Positions 33,664-44,753 are shown, counted from the stretch's first letter. The stretch is 64,000 nucleotides of DNA from Nocardioides pantholopis (GCF_003710085.1 NZ_CP033324.1:2853501-2917500), one strand, 5' to 3'. The notes: generated by a model not told the origin, from the letters alone. A program made the numbers and translations.

Positions 33664-33912
33664 TCACCAGGGCAGGTTGTCGGGCGCCGACTCGTCGGAG
33701 ACCCGCGCCGCCTGCGGGCCGAGCGTGACGACGTCGCCCTTGGCCAGCTGACGCCCGCGACGGGTCTCCACCTCGCCGTTGACCAGGACCCGGCCCTCCG
33801 CGATCAGCGGCTTGGCCTCCGCCCCCGACTCCACCAGGTTGGCGAGCTTGAGGAACTGGCCGAGTCGGATCGACTCGTCGCGGATGGGGACGTCGAACGG
33901 CTCGGGGGTCAC
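33664..33912 (-). CDS. RNA-binding S4 domain protein (YbcJ-like)
   Basis: 82-residue single S4 domain: DESIRLGQFLKLANLVESGA, EAKPLIAEGRVLVNGEVETR and RGRQLAKGDVVTL make up nearly the whole protein. The family binds structured RNA, probably rRNA. GTG 33912 is the likely start; an in-frame GTG seven codons upstream is possible. The short acidic/aromatic tail SDESAPDNLPW is unremarkable. Confidence 0.87.
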   Translation of the reverse strand: MTPEPFDVPIRDESIRLGQFLKLANLVESGAEAKPLIAEGRVLVNGEVETRRGRQLAKGDVVTLGPQAARVSDESAPDNLPW

Positions 33913-33973
33913 GCCCCCATCCTCTCGCACGCCCACCGCGGGAGCACCCTCGCGGCCCCGGCCCGGCCCTGGC

Positions 33974-34028
33974 CAGCGGTGACCTGGCCACCGTTTCCGC
34001 GCCTCGAACCGTGGCAGGCTCACCGCTG
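33974..34028. repeat. 55-bp palindromic repeat, copy A
   Basis: Ends in a perfect 9-bp inverted repeat CAGCGGTGA/TCACCGCTG; further inward, CTGGCCAC roughly complements GTGGCAGG, so the whole unit folds as an imperfect hairpin. About 43 of 55 positions match copy B at 46995-47049 by hand alignment. Intergenic, between the S4 gene start and the DUF445 terminator. Confidence 0.75.
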
Positions 34029-34032
34029 AGCA

Positions 34033-34056
34033 CGCGCCCGGGCCATGCCGGGCGCG
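34033..34056 (-). terminator. Terminator of the DUF445 gene
   Basis: CGCGCCCGG (34033-34041) and CCGGGCGCG (34048-34056) form a 9-bp stem, loop GCCATG, eleven nt past the stop of the minus-strand DUF445 gene. Confidence 0.7.
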
Positions 34057-34066
34057 CTCAGGACAC

Positions 34067-35329
34067 CTAGTGGACCAGCACGCTGATGGTGTGGATCAGC
34101 ACCCCGACCAGCCCGCCCACGATCGTGCCGTTGATCCGGATGAACTGCAGGTCGCGGCCGACGTGCAGCTCGATGCGGCGCGCCGCCTCCTTGCCGTCCC
34201 AGCGCTCGATGGTGTGGGTGATGACAGCGGTCACCTCCTCGCCGTACCGCTCGACGGCGAAGACGGCCGCGTCGGCACCGAGGCCGTCGAGCCGGTCGCG
34301 CAGCGACTTCTCGGCGACCAGGCGGCGGGCGAAGGACTGCAGCTCGACCAGCGCGCGGCTGCGGACCATGCCCTCGGGGTCGGCCAGCGACGTGGTGAGG
34401 GCGCGGCGCAGGGCGTTCCACAGCGAGACGGCGGAGGCGATGACCTGCGGGTGGTCGAGCAGCCGCTCCTTGAGCCGCTCGGTGCGCTCCTGAGTCTCGG
34501 GGTCCTCGAGCAGGTCGCGGGCCAGCTGCTCCAGCATCGAGTCCAGGGCCTGCCGGGCCTGGTGGCGCGGGTCGTCGCGGATGTCGCGCACCCACCGGAC
34601 CAGCTCCACGTGGATCCGGGCGGCCACCCGGTCGTTGAGGACCGGCGGGGTCCACCACGGCGCCCGCTCCCCCAGCACCTCGATGACCGTGTCGGGGTTG
34701 TCGACCAGCCAGTCGTGCAGCTCGGAGAGCGTCAGGTCGACCAGACCCTGGTGCAGGTTGTCGTGCAGCGTCTCCGAGAGCAGGCTGCCCAGCAGCGGCG
34801 CGATCGGCTCCTCGTGGAAGCGCGGCACCAGCGCGTCGCGCACCAGGGACTCCACGTGCTCGTCGCGCACCCGGCGCAGCGCGGCCGAGACGACCACCGC
34901 GGCCTCGTCGACGACCCGGCGGGCATGGTCCGGGTCCTCGAGCCAGCGGCCGACCCGCAGCGAGGGCTCCGCGGCCAGCACCCGCTCGCGGATGATGTCC
35001 TCGTGCAGGAAGTTCTCGCCCACGAACTCCTGCAGCCCCTGCCCGAGCTGGTCCTTGCGCTTGGGGATCAGCGCGGTGTGCGGGATCGGCAGGCCGAGGG
35101 GGTGGCGGAACAGCGCGGTCACCGCGAACCAGTCAGCGATCGCGCCCACCATCGACGCCTCGGCGCCGGCGTTGACGAACCCGAGGAAGCCGTCCTCCCC
35201 CAGCGTCACGGCGTACACGGCGGCCGCGAAGAGCAGCAGTGAGACCGCCACCGTCCGCATCTGTCGCAGCGCCCGCCGGCGCACCTCGTCGGCTGCCGGG
35301 TCCCCGGTGATCATGTCGATGGTCGCCAC
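34067..35329 (-). CDS. DUF445 family membrane protein
   Basis: 420 residues. An N-terminal membrane segment (about 27-47), then the family hallmark MVGAIADWFAVTALFRHPLG and PHTALIPKRKDQLGQGLQEF, a long amphipathic helical middle region, and a C-terminal hydrophobic GTIVGGLVGVLIHTISVLV. This N- and C-terminal membrane arrangement with a coiled extramembrane body is standard for DUF445 (YheB/YjiN-like); function unknown. GTG 35329; divergent from the cytidylyltransferase-like gene, 44 bp apart. Confidence 0.87.
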   Translation of the reverse strand: MATIDMITGDPAADEVRRRALRQMRTVAVSLLLFAAAVYAVTLGEDGFLGFVNAGAEASMVGAIADWFAVTALFRHPLGLPIPHTALIPKRKDQLGQGLQEFVGENFLHEDIIRERVLAAEPSLRVGRWLEDPDHARRVVDEAAVVVSAALRRVRDEHVESLVRDALVPRFHEEPIAPLLGSLLSETLHDNLHQGLVDLTLSELHDWLVDNPDTVIEVLGERAPWWTPPVLNDRVAARIHVELVRWVRDIRDDPRHQARQALDSMLEQLARDLLEDPETQERTERLKERLLDHPQVIASAVSLWNALRRALTTSLADPEGMVRSRALVELQSFARRLVAEKSLRDRLDGLGADAAVFAVERYGEEVTAVITHTIERWDGKEAARRIELHVGRDLQFIRINGTIVGGLVGVLIHTISVLVH

Positions 35330-35373
35330 GCGGTGATTCTTGCCGACGCCCGGTTGGTGCCAGAATCTCCCGC

Positions 35374-35772
35374 ATGTCGCGCACCGTGATCACCTTCGGC
35401 ACCTTCGACGTCTTCCACGTCGGGCACCTCAAGGTGATCGAGCGAGCCGCCGCGCTGGGCGACCGGCTCGTCGTCGGGGTCTCCGCCGACGCGCTCAACC
35501 TGCGCAAGAAGGGTCGCGAGCCGGTCTTCAGCCAGGCCGAGCGGCTGGCGATCGTCGCGGCGCTGAAGCCGGTCGACGAGGTGTTCGTCGAGGAGAGCCT
35601 CGAGCTCAAGCGCGACTACATCACCAAGTACGCCGCGGACGTGCTGGTCATGGGTGACGACTGGGCCGGCCGGTTCGACGAGTTCCGCGACATCTGCGAG
35701 GTCGTCTACCTCACCCGTACGCCGGCGATCTCGACCACGGCCCTGATCGAGAAGATCTCGGCGACGTTCTGA
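35374..35772 (+). CDS. Nucleotidyltransferase of the glycerol-3-phosphate cytidylyltransferase type
   Basis: 132-residue cytidylyltransferase-like protein. GTFDVFHVGHLKVIERAA contains the HxGH nucleotide motif, and the end ISTTALIEKI carries the second ISTT signature of TagD/RfaE-type enzymes. It would activate a phosphorylated polyol with CTP (or ATP) for cell-envelope polymers. No teichoic or sugar-transfer genes are adjacent, so the substrate is unknown. Starts ATG 35374, seven nt after CAGAAT. Confidence 0.87.
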   Translation: MSRTVITFGTFDVFHVGHLKVIERAAALGDRLVVGVSADALNLRKKGREPVFSQAERLAIVAALKPVDEVFVEESLELKRDYITKYAADVLVMGDDWAGRFDEFRDICEVVYLTRTPAISTTALIEKISATF

Positions 35773-35804
35773 TCTGGCTGACCCGGGCTGATCCGGGCTG
35801 ACCT

Positions 35805-35820
35805 GCCCCCTCCCGGGGGC
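35805..35820 (+). terminator. Hairpin after the cytidylyltransferase-like gene
   Basis: GCCCCC-TCCC-GGGGGC, a 6-bp stem 33 nt past the stop. Just before it are imperfect direct repeats CTGACCCGGG/CTGATCCGGG (35779-35798). Confidence 0.5.
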
Positions 35821-35930
35821 GCGCCGGGCGGGCCGGTGTCTTGGGATCGGGCCGCCGCCGGTGGCAGGATGCCAGGCGGACAGCGGCGCCGGGCTCGGGG
35901 CCGACCGCACCACGCAGAGGAACCTCACGC

Positions 35931-37604
35931 ATGCGCCGCACCGCAGCCGCCGTCCTGGTCGCGCTGACCGCCGCCAGCCTGCTGCCGCTGACCGCCGCGG
36001 GCTCCGCGAGTGCAGCAGAGCCGGGCCTCACGCCGATCGGCACCGTCGCCGCGCTCGATCCCGTCACCCCGACCGAGCCGCCCGCGACCGTCCCGGCTGG
36101 CGTGCCGGCGCAGCTGCCGACCGAGGCCGTGCCCGACGTACCGGTGACCGCTGCCGAGGCCCAGACCGCGCTGGAGACCGCGACCGAGCTGATCGAGGGC
36201 GAGGCGGTCGCCGCCGCCGAAGACGGGCCCGTGGCCGCCACGCCGGTCGAGGCCTCGCTGGTGATGCGTGACCTGTTCGCCGCCGTCCCGCTGCTGCGCG
36301 GCAAGGACCGGGCCCGCGCCGAGGCGATCCTTGCCCGCCCCACCGACGGAGCCGGGGACCCCCAGCGGTTCGGCTACACGGTGCCGTCCTCCCGCTCGTG
36401 CAGCGCCGCCTTCTGCGTGCACTACGTCACCTCGACCGCCGACGCCCCGCCGAGCCCCGCCTGGGTCCAGAGCACGCTGAGCACAATGGGCCAGGTCGAC
36501 CAGTTCGTGACCGGCACCCTGGGCTACCGGCGCCCGCTCACCGACGAGGTGCTGGCCAACGACGGCGGCGACGCCCGGTTCGACGTCTACCTCAAGGACC
36601 TCGGCAGCAGCGGCATCTACGGCTACTGCGCCCAGGAGGCCCGCCGGGGCTCGCAGGCCATCGCCTACTGCGTGCTCGACAACGACTTCGCGACCTGGCA
36701 GTACGGCGGCAACCCCGCCGAGGTGCTCAAGGTGACAGCTGTCCACGAGTACTTCCACGCCGTCCAGTACGCCTACGACGCGCTCGAGGACCGCTGGATG
36801 CTGGAGTCCACCGCCGCCTGGGTCGAGGAGCGGTTCGCCGACGCGATCAACGACAACCGGCAGTACCTGCGCTTCAGCCAGGTCCGCCGTCCCGGGCAGG
36901 CGCTCGACACCTGGTCGCGCTACGGCGGCTTCAACCAGTACGGCAACTGGGCGTTCTGGGAGCACCTGAGCCAGAAGCACGGCCGCGGCATCGTGCGCAA
37001 GGTCTGGGAGCGGGCCACCCCGACCGCGACCCGCAACCTGTACTCGGTGCGGGCCATCGACGCCGCACTGGCCAAGAAGGGCGGCATCGCGAAGGCGTAC
37101 CGGAGCTTCGTGTCGGCCAACCTGACGCCCGCCCGGTCCTACCGCGAGGGATCGGCCTGGCCGTCCCCCAAGGCGTCCGCGACCCGGCGCCTGACCGCCA
37201 AGCGGAAGTCCGCCGCGGTCAAGGTCCGGGTCAACCACCTGGCCTCAGCCAACGTCCGGGTGAAGCCGGCGGCGAGCCTGCGCGGCAAGCGGTGGGCGCT
37301 GAAGGTGCGCGTCGACGGCCCCGGCCGCGCCGCGGCCCCGAGCGCCGTGGTGCTGGTGAAGAAGCGCGGCGGCGGGGTCGCCCGCAAGGTCGTCAGGCTG
37401 AACAAGAAGGGCACCGGCACCGCCCGGGTGGCCTTCGGCCGCGGGCAGGTCAAGGGCGTCACCGTGGCCCTGGTGAACGCCTCGACCCGCTACCGCTGCG
37501 GAGCCCTGGACGCCGCCACCGCATCCCGCCTCTACAGCTGCCTGGGCGCGCCCCGCGACGACCGGGCGAAGTTCCGCCTCGGCGTCACCGCCGTACGCCG
37601 CTGA
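35931..37604 (+). CDS. Secreted zinc metalloprotease-like protein (MXAN_6640 type)
   Basis: 557-residue exported protein. Signal peptide MRRTAAAVLVALTAASLLPL, cleavage after about SASA (residue 27). A Pro/Ala-rich prodomain-like region follows (about 30-110), then a metalloprotease domain with zinc motif HEYFH (His272-Glu273-His276) in TAVHEYFHAVQYAYD and a downstream MLESTAAWVEE that probably supplies the third ligand. The C-terminal 150 residues are Lys/Arg-rich beta structure, plausibly an Ig-like or wall-binding domain. The overall layout fits MXAN_6640-family putative metalloproteases. Natural target unknown. Confidence 0.82.
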   Translation: MRRTAAAVLVALTAASLLPLTAAGSASAAEPGLTPIGTVAALDPVTPTEPPATVPAGVPAQLPTEAVPDVPVTAAEAQTALETATELIEGEAVAAAEDGPVAATPVEASLVMRDLFAAVPLLRGKDRARAEAILARPTDGAGDPQRFGYTVPSSRSCSAAFCVHYVTSTADAPPSPAWVQSTLSTMGQVDQFVTGTLGYRRPLTDEVLANDGGDARFDVYLKDLGSSGIYGYCAQEARRGSQAIAYCVLDNDFATWQYGGNPAEVLKVTAVHEYFHAVQYAYDALEDRWMLESTAAWVEERFADAINDNRQYLRFSQVRRPGQALDTWSRYGGFNQYGNWAFWEHLSQKHGRGIVRKVWERATPTATRNLYSVRAIDAALAKKGGIAKAYRSFVSANLTPARSYREGSAWPSPKASATRRLTAKRKSAAVKVRVNHLASANVRVKPAASLRGKRWALKVRVDGPGRAAAPSAVVLVKKRGGGVARKVVRLNKKGTGTARVAFGRGQVKGVTVALVNASTRYRCGALDAATASRLYSCLGAPRDDRAKFRLGVTAVRR

Positions 37605-37648
37605 CGCGGCGGCCGTCGCGGGCGTGACCAGGTCGACCTGAACGAGGT

Positions 37649-39115
37649 TCACGGTGGAGCACCGTCGACCTCGGCCCCCTCGCCGACCTGCCACGGCGTG
37701 CCGTCGACGTCGACCTCGTTGCCGGCGACCTCGATGTCGCTCCCGGCCTGGACGTCGATCCCGTTCCCGGCGCCGGTGAGCCGGTTGTCGGCGATGAGCA
37801 CGTCGGTGGCGGCGCCGGCGCCCCGGCCGTCCGCGCCGTCGTCCTCGGCCACCAGGATCGCCCAGAAGTCCCCGTCGTCGCCGGTGACCGTGTTGTCGCG
37901 GACCACCGTCCCCGGTGCGTTGCGCAGCTCGATGCCCGCCACGGAGTCGTCGCGCCCGACGATCTCGTTGCCCTCGACGAGGGTGTCGGGGGTGCCGAGG
38001 ATGACCAGCACACCCCGCTCGTTGCCGACCAGGCGGTTGCCGTGGACCCAGTTCCCCTCGCCGCTGGCGTCGTGCGGGTTCTCCTCGCCGCCGGAGTTGC
38101 CCAGCGCGACCGCGGCGGCATCGACACCGGTGACCGTGTTGTCGCGGATCTCGTTGAGGTACTCGCCCTCGCCGTGCAGGTCGATGGCGTCCAGGACGCC
38201 TCCGTCGATGACGTTGTCGGCGACCAGGTTGTGGTGGGTGGGGAATTGCAGCAGGACGCCGTGGCGCAGGTGGGTGCCGTCCAGCCGGTTGCCCACGACC
38301 ACGTTGTGCCGCGAGTCGTTGCCCGCGTCGGGGTCGCGCTGGTCCGCCCTGCCCTCGACCGCGATGCCGTAGCCGGACCCTCCGGGACCGACGCTGGTCG
38401 CGTCGGCGACCCGGCAGCCGGTCACGGTCACCTGACGACTGGCCTTGACCGTGATGCCGTGACGCTGGAACCGCTCGACGGAGACGTCCTCGACGAGCAC
38501 CCGCCGGCTGCCCTCGCCGTCGTCCTCGCCGATCTGCACGCCGTACATCGGGCCTCCCCCGGGCCCCTCCTCGTCGGGGTCGGTGCCGAGCTCCCCGTCG
38601 TACGCCGAGGTGATCGTGAGGCCGCTGACGGCGGCGTTCTCGACGCCCTCACCGCGCACGACGGCGCTGTCGTCCTCCCCGTCGAACGACGTACGGAGCA
38701 CCGTCGCCCCGGGCCCGGCACCCCGCAGCCACACGTCGTCGGCGAGCAGCAGGTTCGCGTCCCCGTCGTCGGGGTCGGCGGACCTCAGGTCGTAGACCCC
38801 GGCAGGGAGGACCACCTCGTCGCCCGCCCGCGCGGCGGCCAGTGCCTCCCGGATGGCGGGAGCGTCGTCCCCTGTCCCGGGCTCCGGGTCGGCCCCCAGG
38901 TCCGTGACGTCGTGGGACGTCCCGGTGGGCCGGGCCGGCACGGGCACCTCGACGGGAGTCCCCTCGTCGTCGACCAGGCCGGCCCTGGGCTCGACCCGGG
39001 AGGCGCCGGTCGGCTCGGGCGTGGCACGCGGCGATGCGGGACCGTCCCCGGTGCAGGCGGCCAATGGGACCGCAAGCAGCGAGACGACGATCCCGCACCG
39101 CCGAAGGGTCGACAC
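37649..39115 (-). CDS. Lipoprotein with right-handed parallel beta-helix (NosD/pectate-lyase-like)
   Basis: 488-residue lipoprotein. Signal peptide with lipobox LAAC (Cys21), an acidic Pro-rich linker (about 23-70), then about 14 repeating coils of parallel beta-helix with recurring N-x-V/I-x-G/D-N elements (for example HNLVADNVIDGG, NEIRDNTVTGV, TLVEGNEIVGRD). The leading DVTDLGADPEPGTGDDAPAI is the usual cap of pectate-lyase-like domains. It is strongly acidic. Likely binds or cleaves a polysaccharide; catalytic residues are not assignable. GTG start. Its neighbour is a GH3 glycosidase in the same direction, 22 bp upstream. Confidence 0.85.
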   Translation of the reverse strand: MSTLRRCGIVVSLLAVPLAACTGDGPASPRATPEPTGASRVEPRAGLVDDEGTPVEVPVPARPTGTSHDVTDLGADPEPGTGDDAPAIREALAAARAGDEVVLPAGVYDLRSADPDDGDANLLLADDVWLRGAGPGATVLRTSFDGEDDSAVVRGEGVENAAVSGLTITSAYDGELGTDPDEEGPGGGPMYGVQIGEDDGEGSRRVLVEDVSVERFQRHGITVKASRQVTVTGCRVADATSVGPGGSGYGIAVEGRADQRDPDAGNDSRHNVVVGNRLDGTHLRHGVLLQFPTHHNLVADNVIDGGVLDAIDLHGEGEYLNEIRDNTVTGVDAAAVALGNSGGEENPHDASGEGNWVHGNRLVGNERGVLVILGTPDTLVEGNEIVGRDDSVAGIELRNAPGTVVRDNTVTGDDGDFWAILVAEDDGADGRGAGAATDVLIADNRLTGAGNGIDVQAGSDIEVAGNEVDVDGTPWQVGEGAEVDGAPP

Positions 39116-39136
39116 CCGGCGCCCCGGGTGCCTGCG

Positions 39137-41838
39137 CTACCTCCTCCGCACCCGGACCACCAGCGTCCTGGTGGCACGCTTGGACTCCTCCGAGCCGGTG
39201 TAGACGAGCCGCAGCCGGTGGGTGCCGGCCTTGAGCCTGGAGATCCGCACCCGCGCGATGCCCCGGTTGTTGAGGGTGTCGCGGCCGATCACCGCGCCGC
39301 GCCTCTTGACCAGGACCCTGCCCGTGGCGGGCTCCCCGCCGGAGACGACCCGGAAGGTGATGCGGGCCCGGCGGTTCGGCGTCAGGGGCTTCGGGCGCAC
39401 GGTCGGCTTCTGGATCCGCGAGTTCGCCTTGGTGATCTTGCCGATCTCCACCGGCACCGTCTGCCTCAGCGGGGTGCTCTCCGAGGATCCGCCGACGGAC
39501 ACGGTGAAGGAGCCCTTCGGCGTCCGCCACTCCCCGTCCGCCCACTTCCTCAGGTCGTCGGGGTCGTCGGGGTGGAAGTAGGAGAGCGGGTGGTTGGCGG
39601 CGTCGGCATCGAGGACGACCGAGACGCGCCTGCTCTCGCCGGGGGCGAGGTTGACCTTCTCGAAGCCGACCAGGCGGTTGAAGTCCTCGCGGGCCTCCCG
39701 CGGGAGCCTCAGGTAGACCTGCGAGGCCTCCTTGCCGGCGACGTTGCCGGTGTTGGTCACCGTGTAGCTGACCCGCAGACCGGTCTGCCGCCTGTTCCGA
39801 CGAACCTCCGCCACGTCGAGGTTGCTGTAGCCGAAGGTCGTGTAGGACTGGCCGTAGCCGAACGGGAACAGCGGTTGGGTGCCGGTCGCCTGGTACCACC
39901 GATAGCCCATCTTCAGGCCCTCGGTGTAGCGGACGACCCGCTGCGGCTCGCCGGGGATCGGGTCACGGCCGATGCCACCGGGCACCCCCGTGTCCTCCTT
40001 GTAGCCCGGGTACTGCTCCTGGGTCTGGTAGGCCGCCTCCCGGTCGGTCTTCCCGAAGGTCACCGGCAGCTTGCCCGAGAAGTTGTTGACCCCGAACAGG
40101 GCCTCCGCCACGACGTTGCCGTCCTCCTGGCCCGGATACCAGGCCTCCACCAGGGTGTCGACCTTGTCGATCCACGGCATGTTCACCTGACCCTGCGTCT
40201 TCAGCACCGTGACGGTGTTCGGGACGGCGTCGAGCACGGCCGGGGCCAGCTGCTGCTGGTTGGTCCCCGTCACCGTCGGCAGGTCCAGGTCCGGCACCTC
40301 GTTGCCGGCTCCGGAGGTCCCACCGCTGGGGTTCTCGTCCTGCCAGTTGCTGTTCTTGTCCCACGTCTCGCGGGCGACGTCACCGAGCATCAGGATGGTC
40401 ACGTCGGACCTCTCGGCCAGCGCGACGGCGCTGTCGATGTCGTTGCCGTTGTTGTAGGTGACCGTGGCATCGGAGCCGAGCGAGCCGAGGACGTTCTGCA
40501 GGCCCTGCCTGGGAGTGACCTCGTACGGCGCGTTGACCGAGACGTTGTTGTTGCGGTCGCCGCTGCGCGGCGGCAGCGTGGCCTCGCCGGCGAACCACCT
40601 GGCGCCGATCAGCGCCACCGAGTCGATCGCCTCGGCGTTGAGCGGAAGGATCCGGCGCTCGTTGCGCAGCAGCACCAGGCTCTCCTCGGCAGCGTCCTTG
40701 GCGACCTGGGCGTGGGTGCCGCCCGGGACGATCTCGTCCTCGAGCTGGTCCCAGGTGAACTCCGTGTGCGGGTCGTCGAAGTCGCCGTACTCGAACATCT
40801 TGATGTAGCGCTCGCGCAGCATGTCGTCGATGTCGGCCTCGGTGACCTCACCGTTCCTGATCGCGGCCTTCACCAGGTCGGGCTGGTACCACTCCGGCGC
40901 CTCGTCGACCTCGACGTCGGTGCCGGCGAGGATCGAGGGCACCGTGCTCTGCTGGGCGCGCCGGTCGGAGAAGACGTATCCGTCGAAGCCCCACTTCTGG
41001 CGCAGGGTCTCGCGCAGCAGGGGCTTGCTGTCGCAGTTGTAGCTGAAGTTCACGTAGCCGTAGGCGCACATCACCGAGGCGACGTCGGCGTCCTTGACGG
41101 CCATCTCGAAGGGCAGCAGGTAGAGCTCGTGCATCGCCCGCGAGGGGACCCGGATGGCCGCGGTCCACCGCTCGAACTGGAACTCCGAGTCGTTGGCGAC
41201 GAAGTGCTTGGCAGTCGCCTGGCTCACCCTGCGCTCCTGGATGCCGCGGATGATCTGCGACCCGAGCGCGCCGGTCAGGTACGGGTCCTCGCTGAAGAAC
41301 TCGTTGTTGCGCCCGCCGTACGGCGTGCGGATCAGGTTCAGCACCGGCCCCCACAGCACCTGGTGCGCCCAGGCCCGCAGCTCCACGTCGAGCACCCGCC
41401 CCCAGTTCAGGTTCATCTCGCGGTTGAACGTCGCCGCCGAGGAGATCTGGGCCGGCAGCGCGGTAGCGGTCGGCTCGGGGAGGCAGTCGCCGCCCCGGAT
41501 GCCGGTGCCGCCGTTGGCCATCCGGAAGTCGGGGATCGCCAGCTCGGGGATGCCCTCGATGTGGCGGCCGATCAGTGTGAAGTCGCAGCCCACGCCGTTG
41601 TCCGGGTCCCCGTCGTCGAGGTCCTCGTTGTAGACGGGGCGGTTGAAGATCTGCTCGAGCTTCTGGTCCAGGGTCATCGCGTCGATCAGCAGATCGGCTC
41701 GTCGCTCCGCTGGAAGGCTGGTGTTCATCCACGGCAGCTCCTCCTGCGCCGCGGATGGTTGCTGGACGCCGACGGTGGCCCGAGGGTCGCCACCGTGACG
41801 GCGATTGCGGTGATGGCGCTGACAGCTGTTCGTTTCAT
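39137..41838 (-). CDS. Secreted GH3 beta-glucosidase-like enzyme with frameshifted signal peptide
   Basis: Glycoside hydrolase family 3 of roughly 900 residues: (alpha/beta)8 domain with the nucleophile region GFDGYVFSDRRAQQS, KHFVANDSE, a second alpha/beta domain, a fibronectin-III-like domain (about 640-720) and a C-terminal beta domain. At 41838 an ATG opens a textbook signal peptide (MKRTAVSAITAIAVTVATLG), but it is in another frame from the enzyme. Adding one G to the GGG at 41781-41779 would join them (..ATLG-ATVGVQQPSAAQ..). Without that, translation in the enzyme frame could start at GTG 41878 or ATG 41728, giving a protein with no signal. Sequencing error, real mutation or phase variation are all possible. 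Confidence 0.85.
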
Positions 41839-41997
41839 GGCTACGGCCCGATCCGTAGAGGGGTGTGAGGGGAATCACTCAGCATGCGCCGCTCGCGGAA
41901 CGACTTCAAGCCCCCCACCTCGGGCCCCGGAGCCGCCCTCAGCGAGACCCCGCTGTCGTCGGGGTGACCGTCGTGCCGCCGCACTGAGGAGCCCGAC

Positions 41998-42003
41998 TAC
42001 GAT
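41998..42003 (+). promoter_or_regulatory. -10 box of the ABC-F gene (leaderless)
   Basis: TACGAT six nt before GTG 42010. The 171-bp gap to the divergent GH3 gene holds nothing else I can support. Confidence 0.55.
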
Positions 42004-42009
42004 GCGGCG

Positions 42010-43647
<1,638 letters not shown>

Positions 43648-43662
43648 GTGCCCGGCCAAGGC

Positions 43663-44133
43663 CTACCGCGCGCCCGGGAAGCCCTGCTGGCGCCATGCCT
43701 CGTAGGTCACCACGGCCGCGGAGTTCGACAGGTTCAGCGACCGGCGGCCGGCCACCATCGGGATCCGGAGCCGCTCGGTCACCCGGGGCTGGCCCAACAC
43801 CTCGTCCGGCAGCCCAGTCGGCTCCGGCCCGAAGAGCAGCACGTCGCCCGGCTCGAACGCGATGTCGGTGTACCAGCGGCTCGCGTGGGCGGTGAAGGCG
43901 AACACCCGCGAGGAGGCCAGGTCCGCGCTGGTCAGCGCCGTCTCCAGGTCCGGGTGCACCACCACCGACGCGAGGTCGTGGTAGTCGAGCCCGGCGCGCT
44001 TCAGCTTCGGCTCGGCCAGGTCGAAGCCGAGCGGCTCGATCAGGTGCAGCGTGGCCCCCGTCCCGGCCACCATCCGGATCGCGTTCCCGGTGTTGGGCGG
44101 GATCCTGGGCTCGAGGAACATCACGTGGAACAC
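43663..44133 (-). CDS. trmL: tRNA (cytidine(34)-2'-O)-methyltransferase
   Basis: 156-residue SPOUT-class methyltransferase modifying the wobble base of certain leucine tRNAs. MFHVMFLEPRIPPNTGNAIR at the N-terminus, LIEPLGFDL, the knot residues FGPEPTGLP and the closing SLNLSNSAAVVTYEA are family-diagnostic. Its leader region (44134-44267) holds a long inverted repeat. Confidence 0.93.
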   Translation of the reverse strand: MFHVMFLEPRIPPNTGNAIRMVAGTGATLHLIEPLGFDLAEPKLKRAGLDYHDLASVVVHPDLETALTSADLASSRVFAFTAHASRWYTDIAFEPGDVLLFGPEPTGLPDEVLGQPRVTERLRIPMVAGRRSLNLSNSAAVVTYEAWRQQGFPGAR

Positions 44134-44153
44134 GCGCCACTATCTCAGGTCCG

Positions 44154-44238
44154 CCGAAGTGCTGAGCCAACGGGCGATCCACGCTCACCGCTGAGCGCGA
44201 GCGAGACCGAACCAGACCTGTGAACGTCAGCACTTCGG
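44154..44238. repeat. Long inverted repeat between trmL and SRPBCC genes
   Basis: CCGAAGTGCTGA (44154-44165) and TCAGCACTTCGG (44227-44238) are a perfect 12-bp inverted repeat, 61 nt apart. Inside lies a second perfect hairpin CGCTCA-CCGC-TGAGCG (44182-44197). An overlapping CAGGTC/GACCTG pair offers an alternative fold. Could be a terminator for the upstream gene, a trmL leader structure or a small RNA. Confidence 0.65.
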
Positions 44239-44267
44239 TCGGCCTCACGACTGCCGAGCGCTGCTCG

Positions 44268-44753
44268 CTACAGGGCGCCGAGCACCTCGGGGTCCTCGCA
44301 GGCCCGGGCGAACGCCGCGATCCGGGCCCGGATCTCCCGGCCCAGCAGCCATCGGCCGATCGGATCGGCGAGTGGACCCAGCCAGGACGGCCGGGCCGAC
44401 CAGGTGTACTTCCACACCGCGCGGGTCCCGGCCACCCCGTCTCGGTCCTCAGGCGTGAAGCGCCAGCCGCCGCCGAAGGCCGCGAAGAACCACGGACCCT
44501 TCTCCATCGTCATGCCGACCGAGGTCGGCGGGCGGTAGGAGACGTACCGGCTGATCATCGTCGGCCCGACCCGCGCCTTGGTCAGGGTGCGGACCCCCGT
44601 GCCCGGCCGGTCGGCGTCGATCAGGTGCTGGTGCCGGATGAACGGGTCCCACTCCAGCCGGACCTCGCCGGTCGTCTGGGAGACCGCGAACGCCGTGGCA
44701 GGGTCGGCCGCCACCCACGCCTGTGCTGTGACCTGGGGCATGCGCGGCAGCAT
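44268..44753 (-). CDS. SRPBCC family protein (polyketide cyclase/START-like)
   Basis: 161-residue helix-grip protein: VTAQAWVAADPATAFAVSQT, RLEWDPFIRHQHLID and GGGWRFTPEDRDG with a WKYTWSARPSW strand fit SRPBCC proteins, which bind hydrophobic ligands in a deep cavity. ATG 44753 is reported; ATG 44741 (MPQVTA..) is as likely. No catalytic role can be assigned. Confidence 0.82.
   Translation of the reverse strand: MLPRMPQVTAQAWVAADPATAFAVSQTTGEVRLEWDPFIRHQHLIDADRPGTGVRTLTKARVGPTMISRYVSYRPPTSVGMTMEKGPWFFAAFGGGWRFTPEDRDGVAGTRAVWKYTWSARPSWLGPLADPIGRWLLGREIRARIAAFARACEDPEVLGAL

Noticed and set aside
35779..35810. Direct repeats CTGACCCGGG/CTGATCCGGG as a protein-binding array
   Set aside because: Only two imperfect units next to a terminator hairpin; too little to support a regulatory array.
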